Positions 10,140 through 18,452 of a DNA stretch of 62,790 nucleotides are shown here, piece after piece (the stretch's first letter is position 1; each line of letters starts with the position of its first letter). The stretch spans positions 1 through 62,790 of the forward strand of contig NZ_JAAXCU010000018.1 of assembly GCF_012911845.1 (NCBI RefSeq), written 5' to 3'. This DNA comes from Bacillus sp. RO2. Its GTDB lineage: Bacteria > Bacillota > Bacilli > Bacillales > Bacillaceae_I. Under the pieces are notes generated by a model. It was given only the letters and a program-made list of their open reading frames with translations. It searched no databases and was not told the origin of the DNA. Both the position numbers and the translations under genes were made by a program.

Positions 10140-10276
10140 AACTCCTTGAGGTTGGAGTGCAAGGTGTGAGACTCCGAAGGGAGGTAGCGGTAGGTTGAGA
10201 CCCCTGAAGCGTTGTGAGGAGGCTCAAGCACCGTCCCTCGGAAAGCGAACACCTGAAACGGAAATCTAAAGGAGTT
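10140..10276 (+). repeat. Structured dispersed repeat, copy 1 (subfamily II)
   Basis: A 137-bp element bounded by AACTCCTT and its complement AAGGAGTT. Its core has GGTGTGAGACTCC, GTTGAGACCCCTGAAGCG, GAGGAGGCTCAAGCACCG and AAGCGAACACC. Segments pair internally (GGTGT with ACACC; TTGAG with CTCAA), so a transcript would fold. The same core occurs at 18187-18369 and inverted at 50668-50802. The right end is interrupted by the MITE-like element that follows. Confidence 0.75.
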
Positions 10277-10462
10277 GGCTCTGTTAAAGTATATTGTTGA
10301 TTTTTGCAACAACCTAGCTGTTGATTGGAGCAATAGGCGAAGACTCCTGAGGGAGATAGCGTTTAGGGGAGACCCCGCAGGCGCTTTTCCGAGGAGGCTC
10401 CCCAAACGCCCCTAGGAAAGCGAAGCCTAGTGCGGAAATCACCAGCGGTGTTTAACAGAGCC
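10277..10462 (+). mobile_element. MITE-like element with nested structured repeat (copy 2, subfamily I)
   Basis: A 186-bp element begins with GGCTCTGTTAAA and ends with the exact complement TTTAACAGAGCC. Both ends are flanked by the same 8 bp, AAGGAGTT (10269-10276 and 10463-10470), which reads as a target-site duplication. It has no open frame. Inside it, 10317-10446 is a copy of the structured repeat, bounded by GCTGTTGATT and AATCACCAGC. The insertion lies in the right terminal repeat of copy 1. Confidence 0.75.
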
Positions 10463-10506
10463 AAGGAGTTAAACGGACTATACTTTTTTAATTGGAGAGG
10501 TGCACT

Positions 10507-10983
10507 ATGTTTCGAATTGGACAAGGTTTTGACGTACATCAGTTTGCAGAAGGCAGACCACTTATAATCGGAGGCATAACCATCCCTTACGAAAAAGGGC
10601 TGCTAGGACATTCCGATGCTGACGTACTATTACATACAATCTCCGACGCATGCCTAGGCGCAATTGGAGAAGGAGATATCGGAAAACACTTCCCAGACAC
10701 AGACCCGGCATTCAAAAATGCAGATTCCGCTGTTTTAATGGAACAGGTATGGGCAATAGTAAAAGAAAAAGGCTATACACTTGGAAATGTGGACTGTACC
10801 ATCATTGCACAAAAACCAAAAATGGCGCCACATATCGAACCGATGCGTAAACGAATTGCAGAACTCCTAGAAGCGAACGTGGAACAAGTCAATGTAAAAG
10901 CCACCACCACCGAAAAACTAGGCTTCACCGGCAGAGAAGAAGGAATCGCCGCCCAAGCAGCCGTTCTCTTAATAAAGAGATAG
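10507..10983 (+). CDS. ispF: IspF, 2-C-methyl-D-erythritol 2,4-cyclodiphosphate synthase
   Basis: IspF cyclises CDP-methylerythritol phosphate in the MEP pathway as a homotrimeric zinc enzyme. It shows the GQGFDVHQF start with Asp/His metal ligands, [10 protein letters not shown] with the third ligand region, KHFPDTD, and the C-terminal [13 protein letters not shown] signature. An in-frame TTG lies 15 bases upstream, but it overlaps the GGAGAGG Shine-Dalgarno (10494-10500), so the ATG is chosen. The product has 158 residues, the usual length. Confidence 0.96.
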   Translation: MFRIGQGFDVHQFAEGRPLIIGGITIPYEKGLLGHSDADVLLHTISDACLGAIGEGDIGKHFPDTDPAFKNADSAVLMEQVWAIVKEKGYTLGNVDCTIIAQKPKMAPHIEPMRKRIAELLEANVEQVNVKATTTEKLGFTGREEGIAAQAAVLLIKR

Positions 10984-11005
10984 TTTTTGGAAAACGTGAT
11001 CTATA

Positions 11006-11133
11006 GCTGTTGATTGTAGCAAAAGGCGAAGACTCCTGAGGGAGCTAGCGCTAGATGGAGACCCCGCGGGCGAAGCCGAGGAGGCTCCAGCAGTGCCCCT
11101 AGGAAAGCGAAGCCATTTGCGGAAATCAACAGC
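11006..11133 (+). repeat. Structured dispersed repeat, copy 3 (subfamily I)
   Basis: A 128-bp element bounded by perfect 10-bp inverted ends, GCTGTTGATT and AATCAACAGC. The core, with GACTCCTGAGGGAG, TGGAGACCCCGC, CCGAGGAGGCTCCAGCAG and CCTAGGAAAGCGAAGCC, closely matches copies 2 and 6. GGAGAC..GAGGAGGCTCC allows a strong internal hairpin. It fills the gap between ispF and gltX. Confidence 0.78.
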
Positions 11134-11185
11134 GGCGTAGTAGGAAGTCCATAGAAAGAAATAGCTACGTACTCCAGCATTTTTA

Positions 11186-11236
11186 TGTTAAAATAATGCT
11201 TAGTTTTAAAAACCGTCCGGGCCCGAAAGCCGACGG
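11186..11236 (+). promoter_or_regulatory. gltX promoter and leader hairpin
   Basis: TG-T-TAAAAT (11186-11194) is an extended -10 box; the -35 is poor. Behind it CCGTC and GACGG, with an inner GG/CC pair, form a GC-rich hairpin (about 11213-11236) just before the gltX Shine-Dalgarno. Without a T-tract it is not a terminator, but it could influence translation. Confidence 0.4.
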
Positions 11237-11255
11237 AAAATGGAGGTAACAAAAC

Positions 11256-12707
11256 ATGACAGTTCGTGTACGATATGCCCCAAGTCCAACAGGGCACTTA
11301 CATATAGGAAACGCCAGAACCGCACTATTCAACTACCTGTTTGCACGCAGCCAAAATGGGAAGTTCATCATCCGTATTGAAGATACAGACAAAAAACGTA
11401 ATATCGCAGGCGGAGAAGAAAGCCAGCTGAAATATTTGAAGTGGCTTGGAATGGACTGGGATGAAAGCGTTGATGTCGGTGGCGAATATGGCCCATACCG
11501 CCAATCAGAACGTAATGAAATCTACACCAAATTTTATAACGAGCTTTTAGAAAAAGGGCTTGCCTATAAATGTTATTGCACGGAAGAGGAACTTGAAGCG
11601 GAGCGCGAAGAACAGATTGCCCGCGGAGAGAATCCTAGCTACTCCGGCAAACACAGCAACTTAACGGAAGAAGAGCAAAAAGCCTTTGATGCAGAAGGAA
11701 GAGAACCAAGCATTCGCTTCCGCGTTCCAAAGGGAAAAGAAATTAAGTTCCATGACATGGTAAAAGGTGACGTATCTTTTGAGTCGGATGGCATTGGTGA
11801 TTTTGTTATCGTGAAAAAGGATGGAACACCTACTTACAATTTCGCGGTGGCGGTCGATGATCACCTGATGCAGATTTCTCACGTCCTTCGTGGTGACGAT
11901 CATATCTCGAACACGCCAAAACAAATCATGATTTTTGAAGCATTAGGCTGGGATGTTCCTGTATTTGGTCATATGACGTTAATCGTGAACGAAAGTCGTA
12001 AAAAATTAAGTAAACGTGATGAGTCCATCATCCAGTTTATTGAGCAATACGAGGAACTTGGCTATCTGCCTGAGGCTTTGTTCAACTTTATTGCCTTGCT
12101 TGGCTGGTCTCCAGTCGGTGAAGAGGAAGTCTTCTCAAAGGATCAATTTATTGAGATTTTTGACACTGCTCGTTTATCCAAATCACCAGCGGTATTTGAT
12201 ACAAACAAATTAACTTGGATGAATAACCAATACATCAAAACAATGGACCTGGATCGCCTTGTTGATCTTTCCTTACCGCACCTAGTAAAAGCAGGCCGTC
12301 TGGAAGAAACAATGACAGAGGATCAGAAGGATTGGGCGAAGGAACTTATCGGGCTTTACCAAGAGCAGATGAGTTTTGGAGCGGAAATTGTGGAATTGAC
12401 GGAAATGTTCTTCCAAACGCATATCGAATACGATGAAGAAGCAAAAGCTGTCCTTGCTGAAGAACAAGTACCAGAAGTAATGGTTGCCTTCCATAAGGAA
12501 TTGGAAGAGATGGAGGACTTCTCTGTGGACAACATCAAAGCTGCAACGAAAGCTGTACAAAAAGCAACTGGTCATAAAGGGAAAAAGCTGTTTATGCCAA
12601 TCCGTGTGGCAACGACGGGTCAAACACATGGTCGTGACCTGCCGCAAACGATCCATCTACTAGGAAAAGATACAGTTTTAGCGAGATTGTCGAAGCTAAT
12701 CGGTTAA
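11256..12707 (+). CDS. gltX: Glutamyl-tRNA synthetase
   Basis: A class I aminoacyl-tRNA synthetase. In Bacillaceae it is non-discriminating and also charges tRNA-Gln with Glu for later amidation by GatCAB; that is family knowledge, not visible here. The HIGH-type motif is HLHIG (residues 14-18) within [11 protein letters not shown], and the KMSKS-type motif is KLSKR (250-254). The 483-residue length is typical. GGAGG lies about ten bases before the ATG. It precedes cysES as in B. subtilis, but a T-box leader separates them. Confidence 0.96.
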   Translation: MTVRVRYAPSPTGHLHIGNARTALFNYLFARSQNGKFIIRIEDTDKKRNIAGGEESQLKYLKWLGMDWDESVDVGGEYGPYRQSERNEIYTKFYNELLEKGLAYKCYCTEEELEAEREEQIARGENPSYSGKHSNLTEEEQKAFDAEGREPSIRFRVPKGKEIKFHDMVKGDVSFESDGIGDFVIVKKDGTPTYNFAVAVDDHLMQISHVLRGDDHISNTPKQIMIFEALGWDVPVFGHMTLIVNESRKKLSKRDESIIQFIEQYEELGYLPEALFNFIALLGWSPVGEEEVFSKDQFIEIFDTARLSKSPAVFDTNKLTWMNNQYIKTMDLDRLVDLSLPHLVKAGRLEETMTEDQKDWAKELIGLYQEQMSFGAEIVELTEMFFQTHIEYDEEAKAVLAEEQVPEVMVAFHKELEEMEDFSVDNIKAATKAVQKATGHKGKKLFMPIRVATTGQTHGRDLPQTIHLLGKDTVLARLSKLIG

Positions 12708-12769
12708 CATTTTACGTAAAACATAATATGATAGAACTAACATATTTTTAAATGAGATAACCATAGATG

Positions 12770-13030
12770 AATGTTGAAGAGGAGAGTAGAAAAGGTACAT
12801 CCTTTCCAGAGAGAATCGCCATGGCTGCAAGCGATTCATGCGATGACTTTTTTGAAATGCACCTCGGAGTCTGTTACTAAAAGGCCCTAAAGCTGAGTAA
12901 GTGACAGCGGCAACCTCCCGTTACGAGGCTTAAGTGGGGGTATGGGTCCTTCTATTAGTCAACCCATATCCAAACAGAGTGGAACCGCGCCATAAGCGTC
13001 TCTGTGTCAATGACACGGAGGCGTTTTTAT
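12770..13030 (+). promoter_or_regulatory. T-box leader (tRNA-Cys) for cysE-cysS
   Basis: AGAGTGGAACCGCG (12976-12989) matches the conserved T-box sequence. The Stem I region begins with GAGGAGAGTAG, and its 3' side holds GAAATGCACCTC. The TGC at 12858-12860 sits in the specifier position, directly before A-CCTC that pairs with the opening GAGG, so the leader should read uncharged tRNA-Cys. A terminator stem GCGTCTCTGTGTC/GACACGGAGGCG plus T5 follows (about 12995-13029). Low Cys-tRNA charging would therefore open cysE, cysS and the genes behind them. Confidence 0.9.
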
Positions 13031-13070
13031 TTTTGATAAACACTTATGGACAGAAGAAAGGAGGTACTCC

Positions 13071-13736
13071 ATGTTTCGCACAATAAAGGAAGACATAGAA
13101 GTGGTATTTGAACAAGACCCAGCTGCAAGAAATTACTTCGAAGTAATCTTAACATACTCCGGTCTTCATGCTGTATGGGCACATCGAGTTGCACATGCAT
13201 TCTTTAAACGAAAAATGTTCTTCATAGCAAGAGCCATCTCCCAAGTGAGCCGGTTCTTCACCGGAATTGAAATTCATCCAGGTGCTAAAATCGGCCGCAG
13301 ATTTTTTATTGACCACGGAATGGGAGTTGTTATAGGAGAAACCTGTGAAATTGGGAATAATGTTACTGTCTTCCAAGGAGTAACCCTCGGTGGTACCGGG
13401 AAAGAAAAAGGAAAACGACATCCTACCATACAGGACAACGCACTTATTGCGACTGGCGCCAAGGTATTGGGTTCTATCACAATCGGTGAAAACTCCAAAG
13501 TTGGAGCGGGGTCGGTCGTATTGAAAGACGTGCCTGCTAACTCCACAGTTGTCGGAATACCAGGAAAGATCGTCATACAAGATGGAGTGAAGGTAAAAAG
13601 AGATCTGAATCATCACGAAATGCCAGATCCGACAGGTGACAGGTTTGTGGAATTGGAAAATCAAATTGCCCGCCTGCAAAATGAACTGCTACTTTTAAAA
13701 GAGAGGAAGAAAATAGATGACCATTCATCTTTATAA
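13071..13736 (+). CDS. cysE: Serine O-acetyltransferase
   Basis: CysE acetylates serine with acetyl-CoA, the first step to cysteine. The 221 residues have a helical N-terminal part and a left-handed beta helix built from hexapeptide repeats (about 65-165), with the catalytic His/Asp region in [13 protein letters not shown] and the loop [15 protein letters not shown]. It is the short Bacillus form. AAGGAGG precedes the ATG. It follows the Cys T-box directly and overlaps cysS by 20 bases, so precursor synthesis and tRNA charging are controlled together. Confidence 0.96.
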   Translation: MFRTIKEDIEVVFEQDPAARNYFEVILTYSGLHAVWAHRVAHAFFKRKMFFIARAISQVSRFFTGIEIHPGAKIGRRFFIDHGMGVVIGETCEIGNNVTVFQGVTLGGTGKEKGKRHPTIQDNALIATGAKVLGSITIGENSKVGAGSVVLKDVPANSTVVGIPGKIVIQDGVKVKRDLNHHEMPDPTGDRFVELENQIARLQNELLLLKERKKIDDHSSL

Positions 13737-15117
13737 TACTTTAACACGTCAAAAGGAAAAGTTCGTCCCGCTTGAAGAGGGCAAGGTAAAGATGTATGTG
13801 TGCGGACCGACCGTATATAACTACATTCATATCGGGAATGCAAGGCCGCCAATCGTGTTTGATACGGTCAGAAGATACTTAGAATACCGTGGCTATGAAG
13901 TGAACTACGTTTCTAATTTTACGGATGTGGATGATAAGCTGATCAAGGCTGCAAACGAATTAGGAGAAGATGTACCGACCATTGCAGAACGGTTTATAGA
14001 AGCATACCACGAAGATGTCTCTGCTTTGGGTTGCAAACAAGCAACTGTTCACCCAAGAGTGACAGAAAGTATGGATATTATTATTGAGTTTATTGAAGCA
14101 TTGATTGAAAAAGGATATGCCTATGAGTCTGGTGGAGATGTTTATTACAGAACCCGCGAATTTAAGGAGTATGGAAAGCTTTCACATCAACCGATAGAAG
14201 ATCTTCAGCTTGGAACTCGTATTGAAGTAGGAGATAAGAAACAAGATGCACTTGATTTTGTCCTATGGAAAGCAGCAAAGGAGGGAGAAATTTATTGGGA
14301 GAGTCCATGGGGCCAAGGTAGACCTGGTTGGCACATCGAGTGCTCGGCAATGGCTCTTAAATACCTCGGCGACACTATAGATATCCATGCCGGTGGACAG
14401 GACTTGTCCTTCCCGCATCATGAAAATGAAATTGCCCAATCCGAAGCGTTGACAGGTAAGACTTTTGCTAACTATTGGTTGCACAATGGGTATATTAATA
14501 TCGATAATGAAAAAATGTCTAAATCTCTTGGCAATTTCGTGTTGGTTCATGACATCATCAAAAAGCATGACCCGCAATTATTGCGTTTCTTTATGCTTTC
14601 TGTCCATTATCGTCATCCAATCAACTATAATGAGGAGCTGCTGCAAAGCACCAAAAACGGCCTGGACCGTATTCGAACAGCTTACGCTAACTTAAAGCAT
14701 CGTTTGGACAATACAGCGGATCTCGCAACTGATGATGCGGAATGGCTAGAAAAAGTAGAAGAATTTAAAAATGAATTCATTCAAGTAATGGATGATGATT
14801 TTAATACAGCCAATGCTATTTCTGTTTTGTTTGATATGGCAAAACAAGCCAACCTTTACTTAAACGGGAAAAACACTACTGAAAAAGTGTTGCAGGCATT
14901 CATTGCCCAGTTTGAAGAACTATTTTCTGTTATCGGTGTGTCCCTTACTGCCGAGGAAGAACTATTGGATGAGGAAATTGAAAGCTTGATCCAACAGCGA
15001 ATCGATGCAAGGAAAAACCGTGATTTTGCTAGAGCGGATGAAATTCGTGACGAATTGAAAGCGAAAAATATCATCCTCGAAGATACTGCACAAGGCACGC
15101 GTTGGAAAAGAGGCTAA
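13717..15117 (+). CDS. cysS: Cysteinyl-tRNA synthetase
   Basis: A class I synthetase of 466 residues that loads cysteine on tRNA-Cys. The HIGH-type motif lies in [13 protein letters not shown], the KMSKS motif in [11 protein letters not shown], and zinc ligands in [18 protein letters not shown] and the FPHHENE loop. The start codon lies inside the end of cysE (20-base overlap), implying coupled translation under the Cys T-box. mrnC follows after seven bases. Confidence 0.96.
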   Translation: MTIHLYNTLTRQKEKFVPLEEGKVKMYVCGPTVYNYIHIGNARPPIVFDTVRRYLEYRGYEVNYVSNFTDVDDKLIKAANELGEDVPTIAERFIEAYHEDVSALGCKQATVHPRVTESMDIIIEFIEALIEKGYAYESGGDVYYRTREFKEYGKLSHQPIEDLQLGTRIEVGDKKQDALDFVLWKAAKEGEIYWESPWGQGRPGWHIECSAMALKYLGDTIDIHAGGQDLSFPHHENEIAQSEALTGKTFANYWLHNGYINIDNEKMSKSLGNFVLVHDIIKKHDPQLLRFFMLSVHYRHPINYNEELLQSTKNGLDRIRTAYANLKHRLDNTADLATDDAEWLEKVEEFKNEFIQVMDDDFNTANAISVLFDMAKQANLYLNGKNTTEKVLQAFIAQFEELFSVIGVSLTAEEELLDEEIESLIQQRIDARKNRDFARADEIRDELKAKNIILEDTAQGTRWKRG

Positions 15118-15124
15118 TATCTGA

Positions 15125-15535
15125 ATGAGCAAAACACAAGTAGATGCTAAGCAATTAAATAGTCTAGCGCTTGCCTATATGGGGGATGCGGTGTATGAAG
15201 GATACATCCGCCACCACCTTTTGAAATCCGGAAAGATTCGCCCAAACCAGTTGCACCGAGCTGCAACAAACTATGTGTCTGCGAAATCGCAGGCACATCT
15301 GCTTCACCAACTGATGGAGCGTGAATTTTTTACCGAAGAAGAACAAGGTGTAATCAGACGCGGAAGGAATGCAAAATCCGGTTCGGTACCAAAGAATACA
15401 GACGTGCAAACATACCGTTACTCTACCGCATTTGAAGCGCTGATCGGCTATCATTACTTAAGTGATAAAATAGACCGCATGGAAGAAATCGTGTTTACCT
15501 GCATAGAACTGGTAGACAGCAAGAGAGGTGAATAG
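15125..15535 (+). CDS. mrnC: Mini-ribonuclease III
   Basis: Mini-RNase III matures the ends of 23S rRNA in Bacillus. The 136 residues form only the catalytic RNase III domain, without a double-stranded RNA-binding domain. The signature region is [16 protein letters not shown] with the metal-binding Asp, and a second acidic cluster lies in [13 protein letters not shown]. It stands in the conserved cysS-mrnC-rlmB-rae1 string, with gaps of 7 and 2 bases to its neighbours. Confidence 0.94.
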   Translation: MSKTQVDAKQLNSLALAYMGDAVYEGYIRHHLLKSGKIRPNQLHRAATNYVSAKSQAHLLHQLMEREFFTEEEQGVIRRGRNAKSGSVPKNTDVQTYRYSTAFEALIGYHYLSDKIDRMEEIVFTCIELVDSKRGE

Positions 15536-15537
15536 AG

Positions 15538-16281
15538 ATGACTAAAGAATTCATTATGGGAAGAAACCCAGTACTAGAGGCGCTTAAATCTAATCGTGAA
15601 ATCAACAAGCTATGGATTGCAGAAGGTGGTCAAAAAGGCTCTATCCAACAGGTAATTGCAATGGCGAAGGAAGCAAATGTTCTCGTGCAATTCGTCCCTC
15701 GTAAAAAAATCGATCAAATGGTGGAGGGAAATCATCAAGGAGTTGTCGCTTCCGTAGCTGCCTATGATTATGCTGAGCTTGATGATCTATATAAGGCTGC
15801 AGAACAACGAAACGAAGATCCATTCTTTCTGATTCTTGATGAAATTGAAGATCCCCATAACTTAGGCTCCATCATGCGTACAGCAGATGCAGTAGGGGCA
15901 CACGGCATCATCATACCTAAGCGCAGAGCGGTGGGATTGACTGCCACAGTTGCTAAAGCCTCCACAGGTGCCATTGAGCATATACCGGTTGTACGAGTAA
16001 CCAATCTTGCTCGAACAGTGGACGAGCTAAAAGAGCGAGGACTTTGGATCTACGGTACAGACGCAAAGGGAACTGTTGATTATACAAAAATGGATGGCTC
16101 CTTGCCGCTAGGGCTTATTATCGGCAGTGAAGGAAAAGGAATGGCTAGACTTTTAAAAGAAAAATGCGATTTTCTTGTATCTTTACCGATGGTAGGAAAA
16201 GTAACGTCACTGAATGCATCTGTAGCAGCAAGTTTATTAATGTATGAGGTTTTCCGCAAAAGATTGTCGGCAGGAGAGTAA
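15538..16281 (+). CDS. rlmB: 23S rRNA 2'-O-methyltransferase RlmB (SpoU/TrmH family)
   Basis: The SPOUT-fold enzyme is expected to methylate a guanosine ribose in 23S rRNA (family assignment). The N-terminal substrate-binding domain (about 1-75) starts with IMGRNPVLEAL. The C-terminal knotted domain holds the three SpoU motifs: LDEIEDPHNLGSIMRTADA, IIGSEGKGM and VSLPMVGKVTSLNASVAAS. The 247-residue length is usual. It is translationally linked to mrnC (2-base gap) and rae1 (6-base gap). Confidence 0.94.
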   Translation: MTKEFIMGRNPVLEALKSNREINKLWIAEGGQKGSIQQVIAMAKEANVLVQFVPRKKIDQMVEGNHQGVVASVAAYDYAELDDLYKAAEQRNEDPFFLILDEIEDPHNLGSIMRTADAVGAHGIIIPKRRAVGLTATVAKASTGAIEHIPVVRVTNLARTVDELKERGLWIYGTDAKGTVDYTKMDGSLPLGLIIGSEGKGMARLLKEKCDFLVSLPMVGKVTSLNASVAASLLMYEVFRKRLSAGE

Positions 16282-16287
16282 GGAAGA

Positions 16288-16797
16288 ATGGATATTCTAC
16301 TGGTAGATGGATATAACATTATCGGTGCGTGGCCAGAGCTTAGGGTCTTGAAAGATCAGGATCTCGCAATGGCCCGTGATATCCTTATTTCTAGAATGGC
16401 AGAGTACCAGGCGTATACAGGCTACAAGGTAATTATTGTTTTTGATGCCCATATGTCACAGGGAATAGAGACGAAGTACAAAAATCATCGCGTGGAAGTC
16501 ATTTATACTCGTGAAAACGAAACAGCCGATGAAAGAATTGAAAAACTGGCCATCAGCCTAAGTGACATCCGCACACAAATTCATGTGGCCACTTCTGACT
16601 TTACAGAACAATGGGCCATCTTCGGTCAAGGTGCATTGCGGAAATCTGCTCGTGAACTGTTAAATGAGTCAAATGCTATTGAGGAAAGAATAAAAAAACG
16701 CGTAACAAAATTTACCAATGAAAAGCCGTCAAAACGCATAGAACTCGACCATGAAATTTCAGCAATTTTCGAAAAATGGCGTCGAGGACAGCGATGA
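16288..16797 (+). CDS. rae1: Rae1, ribosome-associated endoribonuclease (NYN domain)
   Basis: B. subtilis Rae1 (YacP) cuts certain mRNAs in the ribosomal A site. The 169 residues form an NYN/PIN-like domain: LLVDGYNIIGAWPEL at the start, IVFDAHMSQG, a TRENETADERIEKL acidic patch and VATSDFTEQW, which together should bind the catalytic metal. The C-terminal helices are charged. It closes the mrnC-rlmB-rae1 string and is followed by a separate sigH promoter. Confidence 0.92.
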   Translation: MDILLVDGYNIIGAWPELRVLKDQDLAMARDILISRMAEYQAYTGYKVIIVFDAHMSQGIETKYKNHRVEVIYTRENETADERIEKLAISLSDIRTQIHVATSDFTEQWAIFGQGALRKSARELLNESNAIEERIKKRVTKFTNEKPSKRIELDHEISAIFEKWRRGQR

Positions 16798-16801
16798 GTG
16801 G

Positions 16802-16831
16802 TTGACGGTCAATTTATGCCTACTGTATAAT
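16802..16831 (+). promoter_or_regulatory. sigH promoter
   Basis: TTGACG, 18 bp, TATAAT. It overlaps the very end of rae1 and stands 35 bases before the sigH start, indicating an independent sigmaA transcript for sigH. AbrB control is known in B. subtilis but no site is read here. Confidence 0.75.
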
Positions 16832-16865
16832 ATTTCTATCTACTGATTCAGTCGGAGGGATAGGT

Positions 16866-17516
16866 GTGATAGTGAGCGATCCAAGAAATGCTAACAGGAT
16901 ATTAGAGCTTATGGAAGACGAACAGATGGTAGAACTTGTGCATTTAGGTGATAGTGAAGCGCTAGATTATTTAATCAACAAGTATAAGAACTTCGTTCGC
17001 GCGAAGGCTAGATCCTATTTTCTTATTGGTGCAGATCGCGAGGATATTGTGCAAGAAGGGATGATAGGTCTATACAAGGCAATAAGAGACTTTAAAGAGG
17101 ACAAGTTGACTTCTTTCAAGGCATTTGCCGAACTATGCATTACAAGACAAATCATTACTGCGATTAAAACTGCTACAAGACAGAAGCATATTCCATTGAA
17201 TTCGTACGTATCATTGGACAAGCCTATCTATGACGAAGAATCGGACCGCACATTAATGGATGTCATTTCGGGTGCTAAGGTCATGGACCCTGAAGAATTA
17301 ATTATAAATCAAGAGGAATTTGATGATATAGAAGTTAAGATGGGAGAGTTGCTGAGCGACCTTGAGAGAAAGGTTCTTGCCCTTTACCTGGACGGACGTT
17401 CCTATCAAGAAATTTCAGAAGATTTAAACCGGCATGTAAAATCCATCGATAACGCATTACAAAGGGTAAAACGCAAGTTAGAAAGGTACTTGGAGCTGAG
17501 AGAGATTACATTATAA
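16866..17516 (+). CDS. sigH: RNA polymerase sigma factor SigH (Spo0H)
   Basis: SigH drives genes of the transition to stationary phase and of early sporulation. The 216 residues have region 2 (YFLIGADREDIVQEGMIGLYKAIRDF, about 55-80, with the core-binding and -10 recognition helices) and region 4 with a helix-turn-helix (RSYQEISEDLNRHVKSIDNALQRVKRKL). The start is the GTG six bases behind GGAGGG (16854-16859). A second GTG two codons later has poorer spacing. The N-terminal 20 residues are the only part that differs strongly from B. subtilis. Confidence 0.95.
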   Translation: MIVSDPRNANRILELMEDEQMVELVHLGDSEALDYLINKYKNFVRAKARSYFLIGADREDIVQEGMIGLYKAIRDFKEDKLTSFKAFAELCITRQIITAIKTATRQKHIPLNSYVSLDKPIYDEESDRTLMDVISGAKVMDPEELIINQEEFDDIEVKMGELLSDLERKVLALYLDGRSYQEISEDLNRHVKSIDNALQRVKRKLERYLELREITL

Positions 17517-17568
17517 ACAGTAACATCTCCTAAGCTGAAATACCGAATGGTGGCGCCTTCAAATCACA

Positions 17569-17597
17569 TTGACTAATTATTACGCCTATGTTACATT
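17569..17597 (+). promoter_or_regulatory. rpmG-secE promoter
   Basis: TTGACT, 17 bp, TACATT, with transcription expected to start some 25 bases before the rpmG ATG. It fits a vegetative sigmaA promoter for rpmG and secE, separate from sigH. Confidence 0.65.
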
Positions 17598-17630
17598 TTT
17601 AGGGACATCTATGTTTTGGTGGTGTAACAC

Positions 17631-17780
17631 ATGCAAAGTAAGGTAGCACTTGCTTGCGCGACGTGCTCTTCCCGCAACTATTCAACAGTGAAAGGAAAAT
17701 CACAAAGCGCAGAGCGATTAGAGATAAAGAAGTTTTGTAAAGTTTGTAATGCTCACACCGTTCATCGGGAGACAAAATAG
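17631..17780 (+). CDS. rpmG: 50S ribosomal protein L33 (zinc form)
   Basis: This 49-residue gene encodes L33 with CxxC pairs at residues 9-12 and 36-39, the zinc-binding (C+) version. Zinc-independent copies elsewhere in Bacillus genomes can replace it under zinc limitation. It begins [12 protein letters not shown] and ends HTVHRETK. It sits just before secE as in B. subtilis (rpmGB). Confidence 0.93.
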   Translation: MQSKVALACATCSSRNYSTVKGKSQSAERLEIKKFCKVCNAHTVHRETK

Positions 17781-17809
17781 ATCACTATCTGGGGTTGGAG
17801 GTTACATGG

Positions 17810-17992
17810 ATGGGACGTTTGACTAATTTTTTTCGTGATGTAGCTCGCGAAATGAAAAAAGTAAGCTGGCCAAAACGCCAGGAACTAACTCGCTACACAA
17901 TTACAGTAGTAACAACTGTATTGTTTGTGGCAGTGTTTTTTTGGGTTATTGACTTAGGTATTTCCGAGTTAATCCGTGCTTTGATTAACTAA
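17810..17992 (+). CDS. secE: SecE, preprotein translocase subunit
   Basis: SecE clamps SecY in the SecYEG channel. The 60-residue Gram-positive short form has a charged amphipathic segment with the family motif MKKVSWPKRQEL (about 15-26) and one transmembrane helix (TVVTTVLFVAVFFWVIDLGI). A TTG 15 bases upstream overlaps the GGAGG Shine-Dalgarno (17797-17801), so the ATG eight bases behind it is the start. nusG normally follows closely, but here more than 450 bp separate them. Confidence 0.93.
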   Translation: MGRLTNFFRDVAREMKKVSWPKRQELTRYTITVVTTVLFVAVFFWVIDLGISELIRALIN

Positions 17993-18035
17993 TCTTTTTA
18001 GAGCGAACAAAATTTTTTCCTTATTCCTTTTGCTC

Positions 18036-18066
18036 TTGAATAAGTAATGTTATATCATGGTATAAT
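18036..18066 (+). promoter_or_regulatory. Strong promoter between secE and nusG
   Basis: TTGAAT with a perfect extended -10 box, TG-G-TATAAT (18058-18066). The spacer is 19 bp, which the extended -10 can offset. Initiation is expected near 18073, only some 15-20 bases before a terminator hairpin. Confidence 0.65.
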
Positions 18067-18084
18067 GTAAATAATACTTTCTGA

Positions 18085-18112
18085 CAAAAAGCCCGTTCAA
18101 CGGGTTTTTTCA
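18085..18112 (+). terminator. Short terminator just behind the promoter
   Basis: AAAAAG-CCCGT-TCA-ACGGG-TTTTTT: a GC stem of five pairs, extended by A-T pairs and ending in six T. It would end transcripts from secE and also those from the promoter at 18036-18066. The flanking A- and T-runs make it work in both directions. Confidence 0.7.
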
Positions 18113-18186
18113 TTTGGAAAAAAACACCACGTTGTTTTAATAGTTTCACTGGTTTTTATAAGATGGTATTCTTGGCGATTAGCCGA

Positions 18187-18369
18187 ACTTCCCATGTTGA
18201 TTGTATTGAAGGGTGTGAGACTCCTCGAAAATGCTAGCGCATTTTCTTCGTGCGATGCTTCGCTTCCGTAGCGTTCCTAGCGGTAGCTTGAGACCCCTGA
18301 AGCGTTGTGAGGAGGCTCAAGCACCGCCCAAAGGATAAGCGAACACCCATAACGGAAATCAACAGGGAG
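18187..18369 (+). repeat. Structured dispersed repeat, copy 4 (subfamily II)
   Basis: The ends ACTTCCCATGTTGATT and AATCAACAGGGAGT are imperfect inverted repeats. The core shares GGTGTGAGACTCC, GTTGAGACCCCTGAAGCGTT, GAGGAGGCTCAAGCACCG and AAGCGAACACC with copy 1. It carries about 50 extra bases after ACTCCT, including the perfect hairpin GAAAATGC-TAGC-GCATTTTC (18227-18246). It lies between secE and nusG. Confidence 0.72.
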
Positions 18370-18425
18370 TCCAACGGAATCCTGATGATTACCATTTATA
18401 GTCTCAAAAATAAAATACTAGAAAA

Positions 18426-18452
18426 GGGAGGGACGGACACAAGTCCTAAACA
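18426..18452 (+). promoter_or_regulatory. nusG ribosome binding site with bridging hairpin
   Basis: The Shine-Dalgarno GGGAGGG (18426-18432) is 20 bases from the nusG ATG, too far for normal initiation. Between them GGAC-ACAA-GTCC (18435-18446) can form a small hairpin. If folded, it leaves an effective spacing of eight bases. An alternative pairing uses the GGAC at 18431-18434, which would mask part of the Shine-Dalgarno. Confidence 0.5.

Noticed and set aside
10130-11250. Transposase or other genes within the repeats between ispD and gltX
   Set aside because: The short frames seen follow the repeat sequence on either strand and show no domain or start signals.
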